A DNA stretch of 64,000 nucleotides from Sinomonas atrocyanea (GTDB taxonomy: Bacteria > Actinomycetota > Actinomycetes > Actinomycetales > Micrococcaceae). How positions within the stretch are numbered: the first letter of the stretch is position 1; the number at the start of each line of letters is the position of its first letter. Where the stretch lies: the NCBI RefSeq assembly GCF_030811715.1, contig NZ_JAUSRH010000002.1:496001-560000 (forward strand). The letters are read 5' to 3'. Shown here one piece after another: positions 35,437 to 43,302 of the stretch. The position numbers were made by a program, and so were the translations under genes. A model generated the notes under the pieces. That model was given only the letters and a program-made list of their open reading frames with translations, did no database searches and was not told the DNA's origin.

Positions 35437-35853
35437 CTAGTTGACCGGGCCCGTGTACTTCTCGCCCGGGCCCTTGCCCGGCTCGTCCTGGATCACCGAC
35501 GCCTCGCGGAACGCGAGCTGGAGGGAGCGGAGCCCGTCCCGCAACGGCCCGGCGTGCTGCGAGCCGATCTCGGGGGCGGCGGCGGTCACAAGCCCCGCGA
35601 GCGCCGTGATGAGCTTGCGGGCCTCGTCGAGGTCCTTCAGCTCCGCAGCGTCCGCGCCGTCGGCCAGCCCGCACTTGACGGCGGCTGCGCTCATGAGGTG
35701 GACCGCCGTCGTCGTGATGACCTCCACCGCCGCGACCTCGGCGATGTCGCGCACCTGGGCGTCCACGTCCGGGGCGCCGGCGGGGCCCGCGTCGAAGCTG
35801 TGGCGGTGGGCGTCGTCGGAGGACAGGGGGGCATTGGGGCTGGTGCTGCTCAT
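35437..35853 (-). CDS. DUF1844 protein
   Basis: A 138-residue protein of unknown function. The core runs VRDIAEVAAVEVITTTAVHLMSAAAVKCGL, then LKDLDEARKLITALAGLVTAAAPEI, the DUF1844 pattern; genes of this family commonly lie divergent from infC. The N-terminus is Ser/Asp/His-rich and disordered. The ATG at 35853 lies 125 bp from the infC promoter region. Confidence 0.85.
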   Translation of the reverse strand: MSSTSPNAPLSSDDAHRHSFDAGPAGAPDVDAQVRDIAEVAAVEVITTTAVHLMSAAAVKCGLADGADAAELKDLDEARKLITALAGLVTAAAPEIGSQHAGPLRDGLRSLQLAFREASVIQDEPGKGPGEKYTGPVN

Positions 35854-35966
35854 GCTGATAAGCTTGGCACAGACCGACTGGATGTCGTTATTCACGTGTG
35901 AGCCGTTCGACAGCCCGGCTAGCAGCCCCCGGGGGCGCTGGTGAGGGTTTTCGTGCGTCCACCCTG

Positions 35967-35972
35967 TATACT
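35967..35972 (+). promoter_or_regulatory. -10 box of infC
   Basis: TATACT would start transcription near 35979, giving a leader of about 214 nt before infC. No strong -35 is seen. Of the 338-bp gap between the DUF1844 gene and infC, the leader is structured and the rest appears non-coding. Confidence 0.55.
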
Positions 35973-36116
35973 TGACTGACAGTTTGCAAGCGGAGATCAC
36001 CTCCCACCTGTCGGCGTCCGGGCCTCACGGCCGGAAAGCTGCCGGGTACCCAGGTTGGCCGGTCCGGCGTACGTCGGACCGAGCAGGCCCGCCCCGATGG
36101 GGAGGGCGCCATCCGA

Positions 36117-36150
36117 GGCCTCCGATTGCACCGGCAATCGGGGGCCTTCC
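36117..36150 (+). promoter_or_regulatory. Attenuator-like hairpin in infC leader
   Basis: A 12-bp stem (36117-36128 with 36135-36146, one G-U pair) with a 6-nt loop is followed by TTCCTTGTT, resembling an intrinsic terminator 47 nt before the infC start. A smaller hairpin GGTCCG/CGGACC lies at 36061-36080. This could be a transcription attenuator for infC-rpmI-rplT. Confidence 0.6.
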
Positions 36151-36192
36151 TTGTTGCCGGGGCACTTCCGTCACATGTACAGGAGCTTGAAC

Positions 36193-37353
36193 ATTAGCGA
36201 TCCACGCATCAATGAGCGAATCCGCGTTCCCGAGGTTCGCCTCGTAGGCCCTGCGGGCGAGCAGGTGGGCATCGTACGCATCGAAGATGCGCTGCGACTG
36301 GCTACGGAGTCAGACCTCGACCTCGTCGAGGTGGCGCCCCAGGCCAAGCCACCGGTATGCAAGCTGATGGACTTCGGCAAGTACAAGTACGAGGCTGCGG
36401 TCAAGGCACGCGAGGCGCGGAAGAACCAGACGAACACCGTTCTGAAGGAGATCCGGTTCCGCCTCAAGATCGACAAGCACGACTACGAGACGAAGAAGGG
36501 CCACGCGCTCCGCTTCCTCGGTGCCGGCGACAAGGTCAAGGCCATGATCCAGTTCCGTGGCCGCGAGCAGCAGCGCCCCGAAATGGGCATCCGGCTGCTC
36601 CAGCGGTTCGCGGAGGACGTCGCCGAGGTCGGTGCGATCGAGTCGACGCCGCGCATCGATGGCCGCAACATGGTCATGGTGATCGGCCCCCTGAAGAACA
36701 AGGCTGAGGCCAAGGCGGAGGCCCGCCGCGCGGCGCAGCGCGCTGCCGACAAGGCCAAGGCGGAGGAAGCGAAGTCCGCATCGGTCACGGCCGGGCAGGC
36801 ACCGCTGACCCAGTCGCTGGGAGACGCGATCCCGGCCGAGTTCCTCCAGGCCGCCCAGGCCCGCGAGAACGCGGAGCCGGAGGCCGCCCCCGCCGAGGCG
36901 GAGGCCCCGGAGGAATCCGTGGCCCAGGCCGCGGAGCCGGCCGAGGCCGCCGAGACTGAGGCTCCCAAGGCTGAGGCCCCGGCGACGGCTGCCCCCAAGG
37001 TTGAGGCCCCGAAGGCTGAGGCCCCCAAGGCTGAGGCCCCGGAGACCGCCGCCCCCAAGGCCGAGGCCCCGAAGGCTGAGGCTCCGAAGGCCGCTGCCCC
37101 CAAGGTCGAGGCCCCCAAGGTCGAGGCGCCCAAGGCTGAGGCCCCCAAGCAGCCGGCCGCGCCGAAGCCCGCAGCCGAGGCGGCCCCGAAGCCGGCCCAG
37201 TCGGCCCCACGGCCGGCCGCAGCGCCCAAGCCGGTGGCGGCACCGAAGCCCTCGGTGCCCAAGCCGGGTGCACCGCGGCCGTCGGCTGCGGCACCGAAGC
37301 CGTCCGCCCCGAAGCCGACGGCGCCCCGGCCGTCCGGCCGCCGGGGCAACTAG
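36193..37353 (+). CDS. infC: Translation initiation factor IF-3 with long C-terminal extension; probable ATT start
   Basis: Checks start-codon pairing and keeps 30S subunits free. Core residues 1-180 are normal ([61 protein letters not shown]). AGGAG (36181-36185) sits 7 nt before an ATT codon, the rare start also used by E. coli infC; the only in-frame ATG (36175) lies upstream with no site and a TTG (36187) is too close. After the core come about 205 extra residues, Ala/Pro/Lys-rich, with about a dozen EAPK-type repeats; a typical IF-3 is ~180 residues. rpmI and rplT follow. Confidence 0.92.
   Translation: MSDPRINERIRVPEVRLVGPAGEQVGIVRIEDALRLATESDLDLVEVAPQAKPPVCKLMDFGKYKYEAAVKAREARKNQTNTVLKEIRFRLKIDKHDYETKKGHALRFLGAGDKVKAMIQFRGREQQRPEMGIRLLQRFAEDVAEVGAIESTPRIDGRNMVMVIGPLKNKAEAKAEARRAAQRAADKAKAEEAKSASVTAGQAPLTQSLGDAIPAEFLQAAQARENAEPEAAPAEAEAPEESVAQAAEPAEAAETEAPKAEAPATAAPKVEAPKAEAPKAEAPETAAPKAEAPKAEAPKAAAPKVEAPKVEAPKAEAPKQPAAPKPAAEAAPKPAQSAPRPAAAPKPVAAPKPSVPKPGAPRPSAAAPKPSAPKPTAPRPSGRRGN
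36955..37150 (+). repeat. 15-bp EAPK-coding repeats in infC
   Basis: Imperfect tandem units coding (A/V)EAPK or AAPK, twelve or so, of the DNA form gctgaggcccccaag. They encode a lysine-rich, proline-rich tail that is probably unstructured. Unit gain or loss keeps frame. Confidence 0.8.
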
Positions 37354-37416
37354 ACCAGACCCGGCCGGGCCGGGCCGCTCGCCCCTGGTGAGCGGACCGC
37401 CCGCCGAGTCCGCCGC

Positions 37417-37501
37417 CGCAGGCCCAGCGCCTGCGGGCGGCACGCAACGAGTCGGCCTGCGCGAGCAGGCCGCCAACGAAATCCGCGGCCCTGTGCCGCG
37501 G
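37417..37501 (+). promoter_or_regulatory. Three hairpins in the infC-rpmI gap
   Basis: Stems at 37417-37423/37429-37435 (7 bp), 37453-37460/37465-37472 (perfect 8 bp, GCGA tetraloop) and 37483-37488/37496-37501 (6 bp). The last ends shortly before the rpmI ribosome-binding site. L20-type autoregulation or processing is possible. Confidence 0.4.
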
Positions 37502-37524
37502 GAAGCAAAAGGAGATCGGTTCCC

Positions 37525-37719
37525 ATGCCGAAGATGAAGACGCACAGCGGCGCCAAGAAGCGCTTCAAGCTGACCGGTTCCGGCAAGCTCAAGCGCCAGC
37601 AGGCCAACCGCCGCCACTACCTCGAGCACAAGCCGACGACGCTCACGCGCCGCCTCGCCGCGGACAAGATCGTCTCGGGCGGCGACGCCAAGGTCATCAA
37701 GCGCATGCTCGGCATCTGA
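37525..37719 (+). CDS. rpmI: 50S ribosomal protein bL35
   Basis: A 64-residue very basic protein; [21 protein letters not shown] and [15 protein letters not shown] are diagnostic of bL35. AAAAGGAG precedes the ATG. It lies between infC and rplT, the near-universal order, in a region with possible translational control. Confidence 0.97.
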   Translation: MPKMKTHSGAKKRFKLTGSGKLKRQQANRRHYLEHKPTTLTRRLAADKIVSGGDAKVIKRMLGI

Positions 37720-37811
37720 TTTCTTCCACCCACCGGCCCTGAGAGGGGCCACGAGCCATCCCGGCCGGGCACAGCCCGGGTGCCTGGGAGAGATTCAAAA
37801 GGAGTACGCAC

Positions 37812-38195
37812 GTGGCACGTGTGAAGCGGGCAGTCAACGCCCATAAGAAGCGCCGTACCGTCCTCGATCGGGCGTCCGGCTACCGCGGACAGCGCTCGCG
37901 CCTGTACCGCAAGGCCAAGGAGCAGCTGCTCCACTCGTTCGTCTACAGCTACCAGGACCGCCACAAGCGGAAGGGCGACTTCCGCCGCCTGTGGATCCAG
38001 CGCATCAACGCTGCGTCCCGCGCCAACGGCCTGACCTACAACCGCCTCATCCAGGGCCTCAAGGCCGCTGAGGTCGAGGTGGACCGCCGCATGCTCGCCG
38101 AGCTGGCCGTCTCCGACGCCGCCGCGTTCTCGGCCCTCGTCGAGGTCGCGAAGAAGGCCCTGCCGGCCGACGTCAACGCCCCGGTCGCCAAGTAG
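37812..38195 (+). CDS. rplT: 50S ribosomal protein bL20
   Basis: A 127-residue ribosomal protein; [18 protein letters not shown], then [29 protein letters not shown] and [12 protein letters not shown]. The GTG start has AAAGGAG 7-8 nt upstream. bL20 often represses its own operon in other bacteria; the leader structures upstream of infC and rpmI make this plausible here. A long perfect inverted repeat follows. Confidence 0.97.
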   Translation: MARVKRAVNAHKKRRTVLDRASGYRGQRSRLYRKAKEQLLHSFVYSYQDRHKRKGDFRRLWIQRINAASRANGLTYNRLIQGLKAAEVEVDRRMLAELAVSDAAAFSALVEVAKKALPADVNAPVAK

Positions 38196-38250
38196 CACAC
38201 CGAGAGGCAGCACCGCCGGGGCGCTGGCCCCGCGCGGGTGCGTCCATCGT

Positions 38251-38286
38251 CCAGCGCCCGCGCAGCCCAGGCTGCGCGGGCGCTGG
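38251..38286 (+). terminator. Perfect 17-bp inverted repeat after rplT
   Basis: 38251-38267 pairs with 38270-38286 without mismatch, leaving a 2-nt gap. Only CGCGTTCT follows, so it lacks a real T tract but should still end the infC operon transcript or protect its 3' end. Confidence 0.75.
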
Positions 38287-38312
38287 CGCGTTCTCGGGAG
38301 GACTCGGCTCGC

Positions 38313-38318
38313 TAGAGT
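38313..38318 (+). promoter_or_regulatory. -10 box for leaderless RNA methyltransferase gene
   Basis: TAGAGT, a 6-nt spacer, then GTG at 38325, which supports that start over the ATG at 38343. Confidence 0.5.
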
Positions 38319-38324
38319 TGGTCC

Positions 38325-39206
38325 GTGATACCGAGCCCGATCATGACCAACCCCCGTGCCGACCGCGTCCGCGATGTCGCCAAGCTGGCCACCCGGGCCG
38401 CGCGGACCCGCCGCCGCCAGTTTCTGGCCGAGGGACCGCAGGCAGTGCGCGAGGCGCTCCGGCTGGACGCCGAGCGCCGCGCCGAGGGGGGCAGCGCCGT
38501 CGTCGTGGAGCTCTACGCGAGCGAGCCCTGCCTCTCCCGCCACCCCGAGATCGCCCACCTCGCCGAGGCCACCGGCCGGCTGCGCCTCGCGGATGACGAC
38601 GTGCTCGCCGCCATGGCCGACACGGTGAACCCCCAGGGCATCCTGGCCGTGTGCACCATGCTCGACGTCCCGCTCGACTCCGTCCTCGCGGAGCGGCCCC
38701 GCCTGCTCGCCGTCATGTGCCGGGTCCAGGACCCCGGCAACGCGGGCACGATCCTGCGCGCCGCCGACTCCGCCGGGGCCGCCGCGGTCGTCCTCACGGC
38801 CGGGAGCGTCGACATCTACAACCCCAAGGCGGTCCGCAGCACCGCCGGGTCGATCTTCCACGTGCCCGTGGTGCTCGGCGCCGATCCGGCGGACTTCGCT
38901 GCCGCGGCCCGCGGCGTGGGCCTCGGGATCCTCGCGGCCGACGGCGCGGGGCCGCTCGACCTCGACGAACTCCAGGACGCCTCGGCCGCGCGCAGGACCG
39001 GAGCCGGCGGGGCCGCGGGGGAGTACCGCCTCGAGGACCCGACCGCCTGGCTCTTCGGCAACGAGGCCCAGGGCCTCAGCGAGGCCGAGAAGGAGCTCGC
39101 CGACCACCGGGTCGCGGTCCCGCTCTACGGACGCGCGGAGAGCCTCAACGTCGGAACCGCGGCGACCGTCTGCCTGTACGCGAGCGCCAGGGGGCAGCGG
39201 CGCTGA
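38325..39206 (+). CDS. TrmH/SpoU-family RNA 2'-O-ribose methyltransferase
   Basis: A 293-residue SPOUT-fold enzyme, probably acting on rRNA. An N-terminal substrate-binding domain (QFLAEGPQAVREAL) precedes the knotted domain with its three motifs: VQDPGNAGTILRAADSAGA, WLFGNEAQGLS and VPLYGRAESLNVGTAATVCLY. An insertion rich in Ala/Gly (around residues 215-235) is unusual but in frame. It sits between rplT and pheS in the usual neighbourhood of an RlmB/TsnR-type gene. Confidence 0.9.
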   Translation: MIPSPIMTNPRADRVRDVAKLATRAARTRRRQFLAEGPQAVREALRLDAERRAEGGSAVVVELYASEPCLSRHPEIAHLAEATGRLRLADDDVLAAMADTVNPQGILAVCTMLDVPLDSVLAERPRLLAVMCRVQDPGNAGTILRAADSAGAAAVVLTAGSVDIYNPKAVRSTAGSIFHVPVVLGADPADFAAAARGVGLGILAADGAGPLDLDELQDASAARRTGAGGAAGEYRLEDPTAWLFGNEAQGLSEAEKELADHRVAVPLYGRAESLNVGTAATVCLYASARGQRR

Positions 39207-39299
39207 GCAGGAGCCGGATGCCCGTAGGGTAGGACGGAGCCGTCCGTGCGCACCTCACGTGACGGCCGCACATCTGGCTGGGCTGTGAAGGAGGGGACC

Positions 39300-40253
39300 A
39301 TGTCGTCCGGTGGTGGGTCCAAGGCTGTCGTTGCCGCGCTGGCAGCAAACCTGTCGATCGCGGTGATGAAGTTCCTCGCGTTCGCGCTCACGGCATCCTC
39401 GTCCATGCTTGCCGAGGCTATCCACTCGGTCGCCGACTCCGGCAACCAGCTGCTGCTCCTCCTCGGCGGCAAGCGCTCGCGCAAGCAGGCAAACCCGGAG
39501 CACCCCTTCGGCTACGGCCGCGAGCGGTACATCTACGCGTTCATCGTCTCGATCGTGCTGTTCAGCGTCGGTGGCCTGTTCGCCCTCTTCGAGGCGTGGG
39601 AAAAGTTCAAGGAGCCCCACGGCATCGAGGGCCCCTGGTGGTGGGTGCCCCTCGTCATCCTCGTGGGCGCCGCGACGGCGGAGGGCCTGTCCTTCCGCAC
39701 CGCAGTCGGCGAGGCGAACCAGCTCCGGGGGGCCCAGTCCTGGGTGGCCTTTGTCCGGAACGCCAAGCAGCCCGAGCTGCCCGTCATCCTCCTCGAGGAC
39801 TTCGGCGCGCTCCTGGGTCTCCTGTTCGCCCTCGTCGGCGTCTCGCTCACGCTCGTGACCGGCAACGGCCTCTGGGACGCCGCGGGAACGGCCATGATCG
39901 GCCTGCTCCTCGTGGTGATCGCCACCGTGCTGGCCCTCGAGACCAGCTCGCTGCTGCTCGGTGAATCGGCCACCCGCTCGGACGTGCGGCGCATCGAGGC
40001 TGCCATCACCGCCGACGGGACCCGGATCATCCACCTGCGCACCATGCACCTGGGCCCGGAGGAGCTGCTGGTCGGCGCCAAGATCAGCGTGGCCCGCGGA
40101 GCGAGCGGCGCCCAGATCGCCCGGACCATCGACGAGGCCGAGGCTCGGATCCGGGCCTCCGTCCCGAGCGCACGGGTCATCTACCTCGAGCCGGACATCC
40201 ACCGCGACGGGGACGCACAGCCGCCCGCCGCCGCGGAGCAGCCGGCCCGATAG
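39300..40253 (+). CDS. Cation diffusion facilitator family transporter
   Basis: A 317-residue CDF transporter that would export divalent metals (Zn, Fe, Mn or Co) in exchange for protons. It has about six hydrophobic segments; AEAIHSVADSGNQLLLLLG in TM2 carries the metal-site His and Asp, and VILLEDFGALLGL in TM5 carries the second Asp pair. A cytoplasmic C-terminal domain (TRIIHLRTMHLGPEELLVGAKI) follows. The ATG has AAGGAGGGG upstream. The metal cannot be assigned. Confidence 0.92.
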   Translation: MSSGGGSKAVVAALAANLSIAVMKFLAFALTASSSMLAEAIHSVADSGNQLLLLLGGKRSRKQANPEHPFGYGRERYIYAFIVSIVLFSVGGLFALFEAWEKFKEPHGIEGPWWWVPLVILVGAATAEGLSFRTAVGEANQLRGAQSWVAFVRNAKQPELPVILLEDFGALLGLLFALVGVSLTLVTGNGLWDAAGTAMIGLLLVVIATVLALETSSLLLGESATRSDVRRIEAAITADGTRIIHLRTMHLGPEELLVGAKISVARGASGAQIARTIDEAEARIRASVPSARVIYLEPDIHRDGDAQPPAAAEQPAR

Positions 40254-40283
40254 CCGCCGGGAACGCTCAGCCGCCCGGGACGC

Positions 40284-41561
40284 TCAGCGCGCCCGCCGCC
40301 GCTCGAGGGCGCCGCTCAGCAGCGCGATCCCGAGGCCGAGCACGGCGAGGGCCGCGCCGACGTACGCCGGCGCAACGAAGCCCCACCCCGCGGCGATGAC
40401 CACGCCCCCGAGGAACGCGCCCAGGGCATTGGCCACGTTCAGGGCCGAGTGGCTCAGCGACGTGGCGAGGGTGGCGGCCCCGGGTGCCGAGTCCAGCAGG
40501 CGCGCCTGGAGCGCGGGGATGAGGACCGAGCCGGATCCGCCCACCACGAACACCATGAGGAGGGCCAGCGGCCACACGGGGGCGGCGAGCCCGTAGAGCA
40601 CCATGACCCCCGCCACGGCCGTGAGCGCCCAGTAGATCGTTCCCATCACGGAGCGGTCGGCGAGGCGGCCGCCGGCCATGTTGCCCACTACCATCCCGAG
40701 GCCGTACAGCGCCACGACCACAGGCATCAGCGCCTCCGGCAGCCCCGCGACGGAGGTCATCGTATGGGCGATGTACGTGTAGGTGGCAAAGAATCCGCCG
40801 AATCCGACCACCCCGACCGCGAGGGCAAGCCACAGCTGGCCGCGCCGGAGGGCGGAGAGCTCCCGGCGGATGCTCGCCTCCGGGTGTGGCGGCTCGTAGG
40901 GGACGAACCGTGCCACCATCGCCACGCACGCGAGCCCGATCGCCGCGGTGACGACGAACAGCAGGCGCCAGCCGAGGGACTGGCCGAGCCAGGTCGCGGC
41001 GGGCACGCCGAGGACGTTGGCGATCGTGAGGCCGGACATGACCGTCGCGATGGCCCACCCCCTCTTCGTGGGTGCCACGAGCGAGGCGGCGATGACAGCG
41101 GCCGTGCCGAAGTAGGCGCCGTGCGGAAGGCCCGCGGCAAAGCGGGAGACGAGCATCGCGCCGTAGTCGGCCGCCACGAACGAGGACAGGTTGGCGACCG
41201 CGTAGAACGCCATGAGGCCGAGGACCAGCGCCTTGCGCGGCAGCCGGGCCCCGACGGCCGCGAGCAGCGGCGCCCCCACCACGACGCCCAGTGCGTAGGC
41301 GGAGATGAGCTGTCCTGCCTGCGGGGTGCTGATCGCGAGCCCGCGTTCGATCTCCTTCAGCAGCCCCATGGTCGCGAACTCGACGGTGCCGATGGCGAAG
41401 CCGCCGAGCCCCAGGGCGAGCATGGCCCAGAAGAGGGGCCTCGGCTCGAGCAGCGTGGAACGATGCGCCGGCGCCGTCTCGGGGCGAGCGCCGGAGGCGC
41501 TGGGGGAGCGGACCCCGGCGGCGGGGGCGTGCAGGGGAGCGGGCGATTCGGACGTGGGCAC
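40284..41561 (-). CDS. MFS transporter, DHA1 drug/arabinose-efflux type
   Basis: A 425-residue 12-helix transporter. Family features include LALGLGGFAIGTVEFATMGLL in TM1, ISAYALGVVVGAPLLAAVGARLPRK spanning TM2 to the loop, and SRFAAGLPHGAYFGTAAVIA. It resembles the AraJ/YdhP/chloramphenicol-efflux subgroup. I chose the GTG at 41561, which has CGAGGAA upstream; a frame reaching an ATG at 41663 would include a 9-base C tract. The substrate is unknown. Confidence 0.88.
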   Translation of the reverse strand: MPTSESPAPLHAPAAGVRSPSASGARPETAPAHRSTLLEPRPLFWAMLALGLGGFAIGTVEFATMGLLKEIERGLAISTPQAGQLISAYALGVVVGAPLLAAVGARLPRKALVLGLMAFYAVANLSSFVAADYGAMLVSRFAAGLPHGAYFGTAAVIAASLVAPTKRGWAIATVMSGLTIANVLGVPAATWLGQSLGWRLLFVVTAAIGLACVAMVARFVPYEPPHPEASIRRELSALRRGQLWLALAVGVVGFGGFFATYTYIAHTMTSVAGLPEALMPVVVALYGLGMVVGNMAGGRLADRSVMGTIYWALTAVAGVMVLYGLAAPVWPLALLMVFVVGGSGSVLIPALQARLLDSAPGAATLATSLSHSALNVANALGAFLGGVVIAAGWGFVAPAYVGAALAVLGLGIALLSGALERRRAR

Positions 41562-41602
41562 GGTGGCATTCCTCGTGTCGGGGCCGGGGGGATCTCTCGG
41601 GC

Positions 41603-41611
41603 GGGGGGGGG
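41603..41611 (+). repeat. Nine-base G tract upstream of the MFS gene
   Basis: A run of nine G (C on the transporter strand) lies 42-50 bp before the chosen start. It is slippage-prone, and it would be coding if translation began at the ATG at 41663. Confidence 0.8.
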
Positions 41612-41674
41612 AGGAACGGCGTCGGCCCTCGTCTCGTGCCAACAGTACGGGAGGCGCCCCCATTCCGCCCGCCC

Positions 41675-41680
41675 TAGACT
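41675..41680 (+). promoter_or_regulatory. -10 box for leaderless NUDIX gene
   Basis: TAGACT, a 6-nt spacer, then the GTG at 41687. Confidence 0.55.
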
Positions 41681-41686
41681 GGGCCC

Positions 41687-42136
41687 GTGCAGACGCAGAC
41701 CCAGGGAGCCGGCCCGCAGTTCGTCCAAGTGGTCGGGGGAGCGATCGTCGACTCGCTCGAGCGGCCCACCATGCTCCTGGCGGCGCGCAGGACGGCGCCC
41801 CCGGCCTTCGCGGGCCTGTGGGAGTTCCCGGGGGGAAAGGTCGAGCACGGCGAGTCGGCCGAGGACGGACTGCGCCGCGAGCTGGACGAGGAGCTCGGCG
41901 TCGCGGTGGCCCTCGGCCCGGAGGTGCCCGGCCCGCTGCCGCAGGGCTGGCCGCTCAACGACCGTGCGGCAATGCGGGTATGGCTCGCCGAGGTGCGCGC
42001 GGGCGTGCCCGAGCCCCTGCAGGACCACGACGAGCTGCGGTGGGTCGGACTCGATGGGGACGCCCTGACGGAACTGGCGTGGATCCCCGCGGACTTCCCG
42101 ATCGTGGACGCGGTGCGCCGCCACGCCGTCCGCTGA
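41687..42136 (+). CDS. NUDIX hydrolase, MutT-like
   Basis: A 149-residue nucleotide pyrophosphatase that probably sanitises oxidised nucleotides such as 8-oxo-dGTP. The Nudix box is intact: GGKVEHGESAEDGLRRELDEELG (starting at residue 49), with the WEFPGG segment before it typical of MutT. The GTG start is leaderless. It precedes a convergent SOS-type radical SAM gene, so a DNA-maintenance setting is plausible. Confidence 0.9.
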   Translation: MQTQTQGAGPQFVQVVGGAIVDSLERPTMLLAARRTAPPAFAGLWEFPGGKVEHGESAEDGLRRELDEELGVAVALGPEVPGPLPQGWPLNDRAAMRVWLAEVRAGVPEPLQDHDELRWVGLDGDALTELAWIPADFPIVDAVRRHAVR

Positions 42137-42166
42137 TCCTGAGGATCCCGTGACGTCCCGCCCGGC

Positions 42167-43252
42167 TCAGAACAGGGCGTCCTGCCGCGCAGCGGGTGAA
42201 GGGATGTGGGCAGCCGGGCCGCCCGCGGCGAGGACGTCCCCGTCGCGGTGGCCGAAGGCCTCGTCGCGCTCGAACCCCCGCCCGAAGCCGTGGCGCGCCT
42301 TGGCTGCCGCGATGCGCCGGCCCAGCCATGCGCGGTACTCGGACGGGGCGTAGGCGCCCTTCGCATAGAGCCTGCGGTACCGGCCGACCAGCTGCGGATG
42401 CGTCCGCGCGAGCCAGCCCATGAACCACTCCCGGGTCCCCGGGCGCAGATGGAGCGCGCCCGCCGTGACCCCCGTGGCACCCGCCTGCGCGAGCTTGCCC
42501 ATGAGCGCGTCGAGGTGTTCCTCGGAATCGGTGAGCCAGGGGAGGATGGGCATGGCCATGACACCGCAGGGCAGGCCCGCGTCGCGCAGCCTCGACACGA
42601 GGTGCAGCCGGGCGGCGGGGGAAGGGGTCCCCGGCTCGAGGGCGGACTGGAGCTCGGGGTCGAGGACGGCGAGGGAGATCCCGGCCCCGATCGGCACCTG
42701 GGTCGCAGCCGCCTTCAGCAGCGGGAGGTCGCGGGCCAGGAGCGTGCCCTTCGTCAGGATGGAGAACGGGGTCCCGGAATCGGCGAGGGCCCGGATGATG
42801 CCGGGCATCAGGGCGTAGCGGCCCTCCGCCCGCTGGTAGGGATCGGTGTTGGTCCCCAGCGCCACGTGCTCGCGCGCCCAGGAGCGCCTGGAGACCTCCG
42901 CACGCAGCACCTCGCCGACGTTCACTTTCACCACGAGCTGCCGGTCGAAGTCGAGGCCGGAGTCGAGGTCGAGGTAGGTGTGGGTGTTCCGGGCGAAGCA
43001 GTAGACGCACGCATGGCTACAGCCGCGGTAGGGGTTCACTGTCCAGCGGAACGGCATGGAGGACGCCGGCGGGACCTTGTTGAGCGCCGATTTCGCGGCG
43101 ACCTCGTGGAAGGTGATTCCCTGGAACTCCGGCGTCCTCACCGTGCGCAGCGCGCCCGCAAGGGACAGGAGGGGCGGCTGGGCCGGGGCGCCGTCGTCCG
43201 GCCCGGAGAGCGGCTCGGCGACCGACTGCGTGTTCCATCGCATGCCCTTCAT
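42167..43252 (-). CDS. Rv2578c-family radical SAM protein, probable SOS gene
   Basis: A 361-residue iron-sulfur protein with the radical SAM triad Cys78, Cys82 and Cys85 (CSHACVYC), then DLDSGLDFDRQLVVKVNV, ALGTNTDPYQRAE and SILTKGTLLARDLPLL. This matches the Rv2578c/SplB-like group; the reaction is unknown. Two starts (ATG at 43252 or 43243) are possible. A LexA-like box directly abuts the first ATG and TTGACA lies just upstream, so DNA-damage control is likely. I recall Rv2578c listed among mycobacterial LexA targets. Confidence 0.88.
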   Translation of the reverse strand: MKGMRWNTQSVAEPLSGPDDGAPAQPPLLSLAGALRTVRTPEFQGITFHEVAAKSALNKVPPASSMPFRWTVNPYRGCSHACVYCFARNTHTYLDLDSGLDFDRQLVVKVNVGEVLRAEVSRRSWAREHVALGTNTDPYQRAEGRYALMPGIIRALADSGTPFSILTKGTLLARDLPLLKAAATQVPIGAGISLAVLDPELQSALEPGTPSPAARLHLVSRLRDAGLPCGVMAMPILPWLTDSEEHLDALMGKLAQAGATGVTAGALHLRPGTREWFMGWLARTHPQLVGRYRRLYAKGAYAPSEYRAWLGRRIAAAKARHGFGRGFERDEAFGHRDGDVLAAGGPAAHIPSPAARQDALF

Positions 43253-43279
43253 TCGAATACATCTTCGAATCGGTGTCAA
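43253..43279 (-). promoter_or_regulatory. LexA-like box and -35 of the radical SAM gene
   Basis: TCGAATACATCTTCGA (43253-43268; 12 of 14 consensus positions read on either strand) lies between the ATG and a consensus -35 TTGACA (minus strand, 43279-43274). Confidence 0.65.
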
Positions 43280-43302
43280 GGGCAGCGCGTGCCGGAGCTC
43301 TG

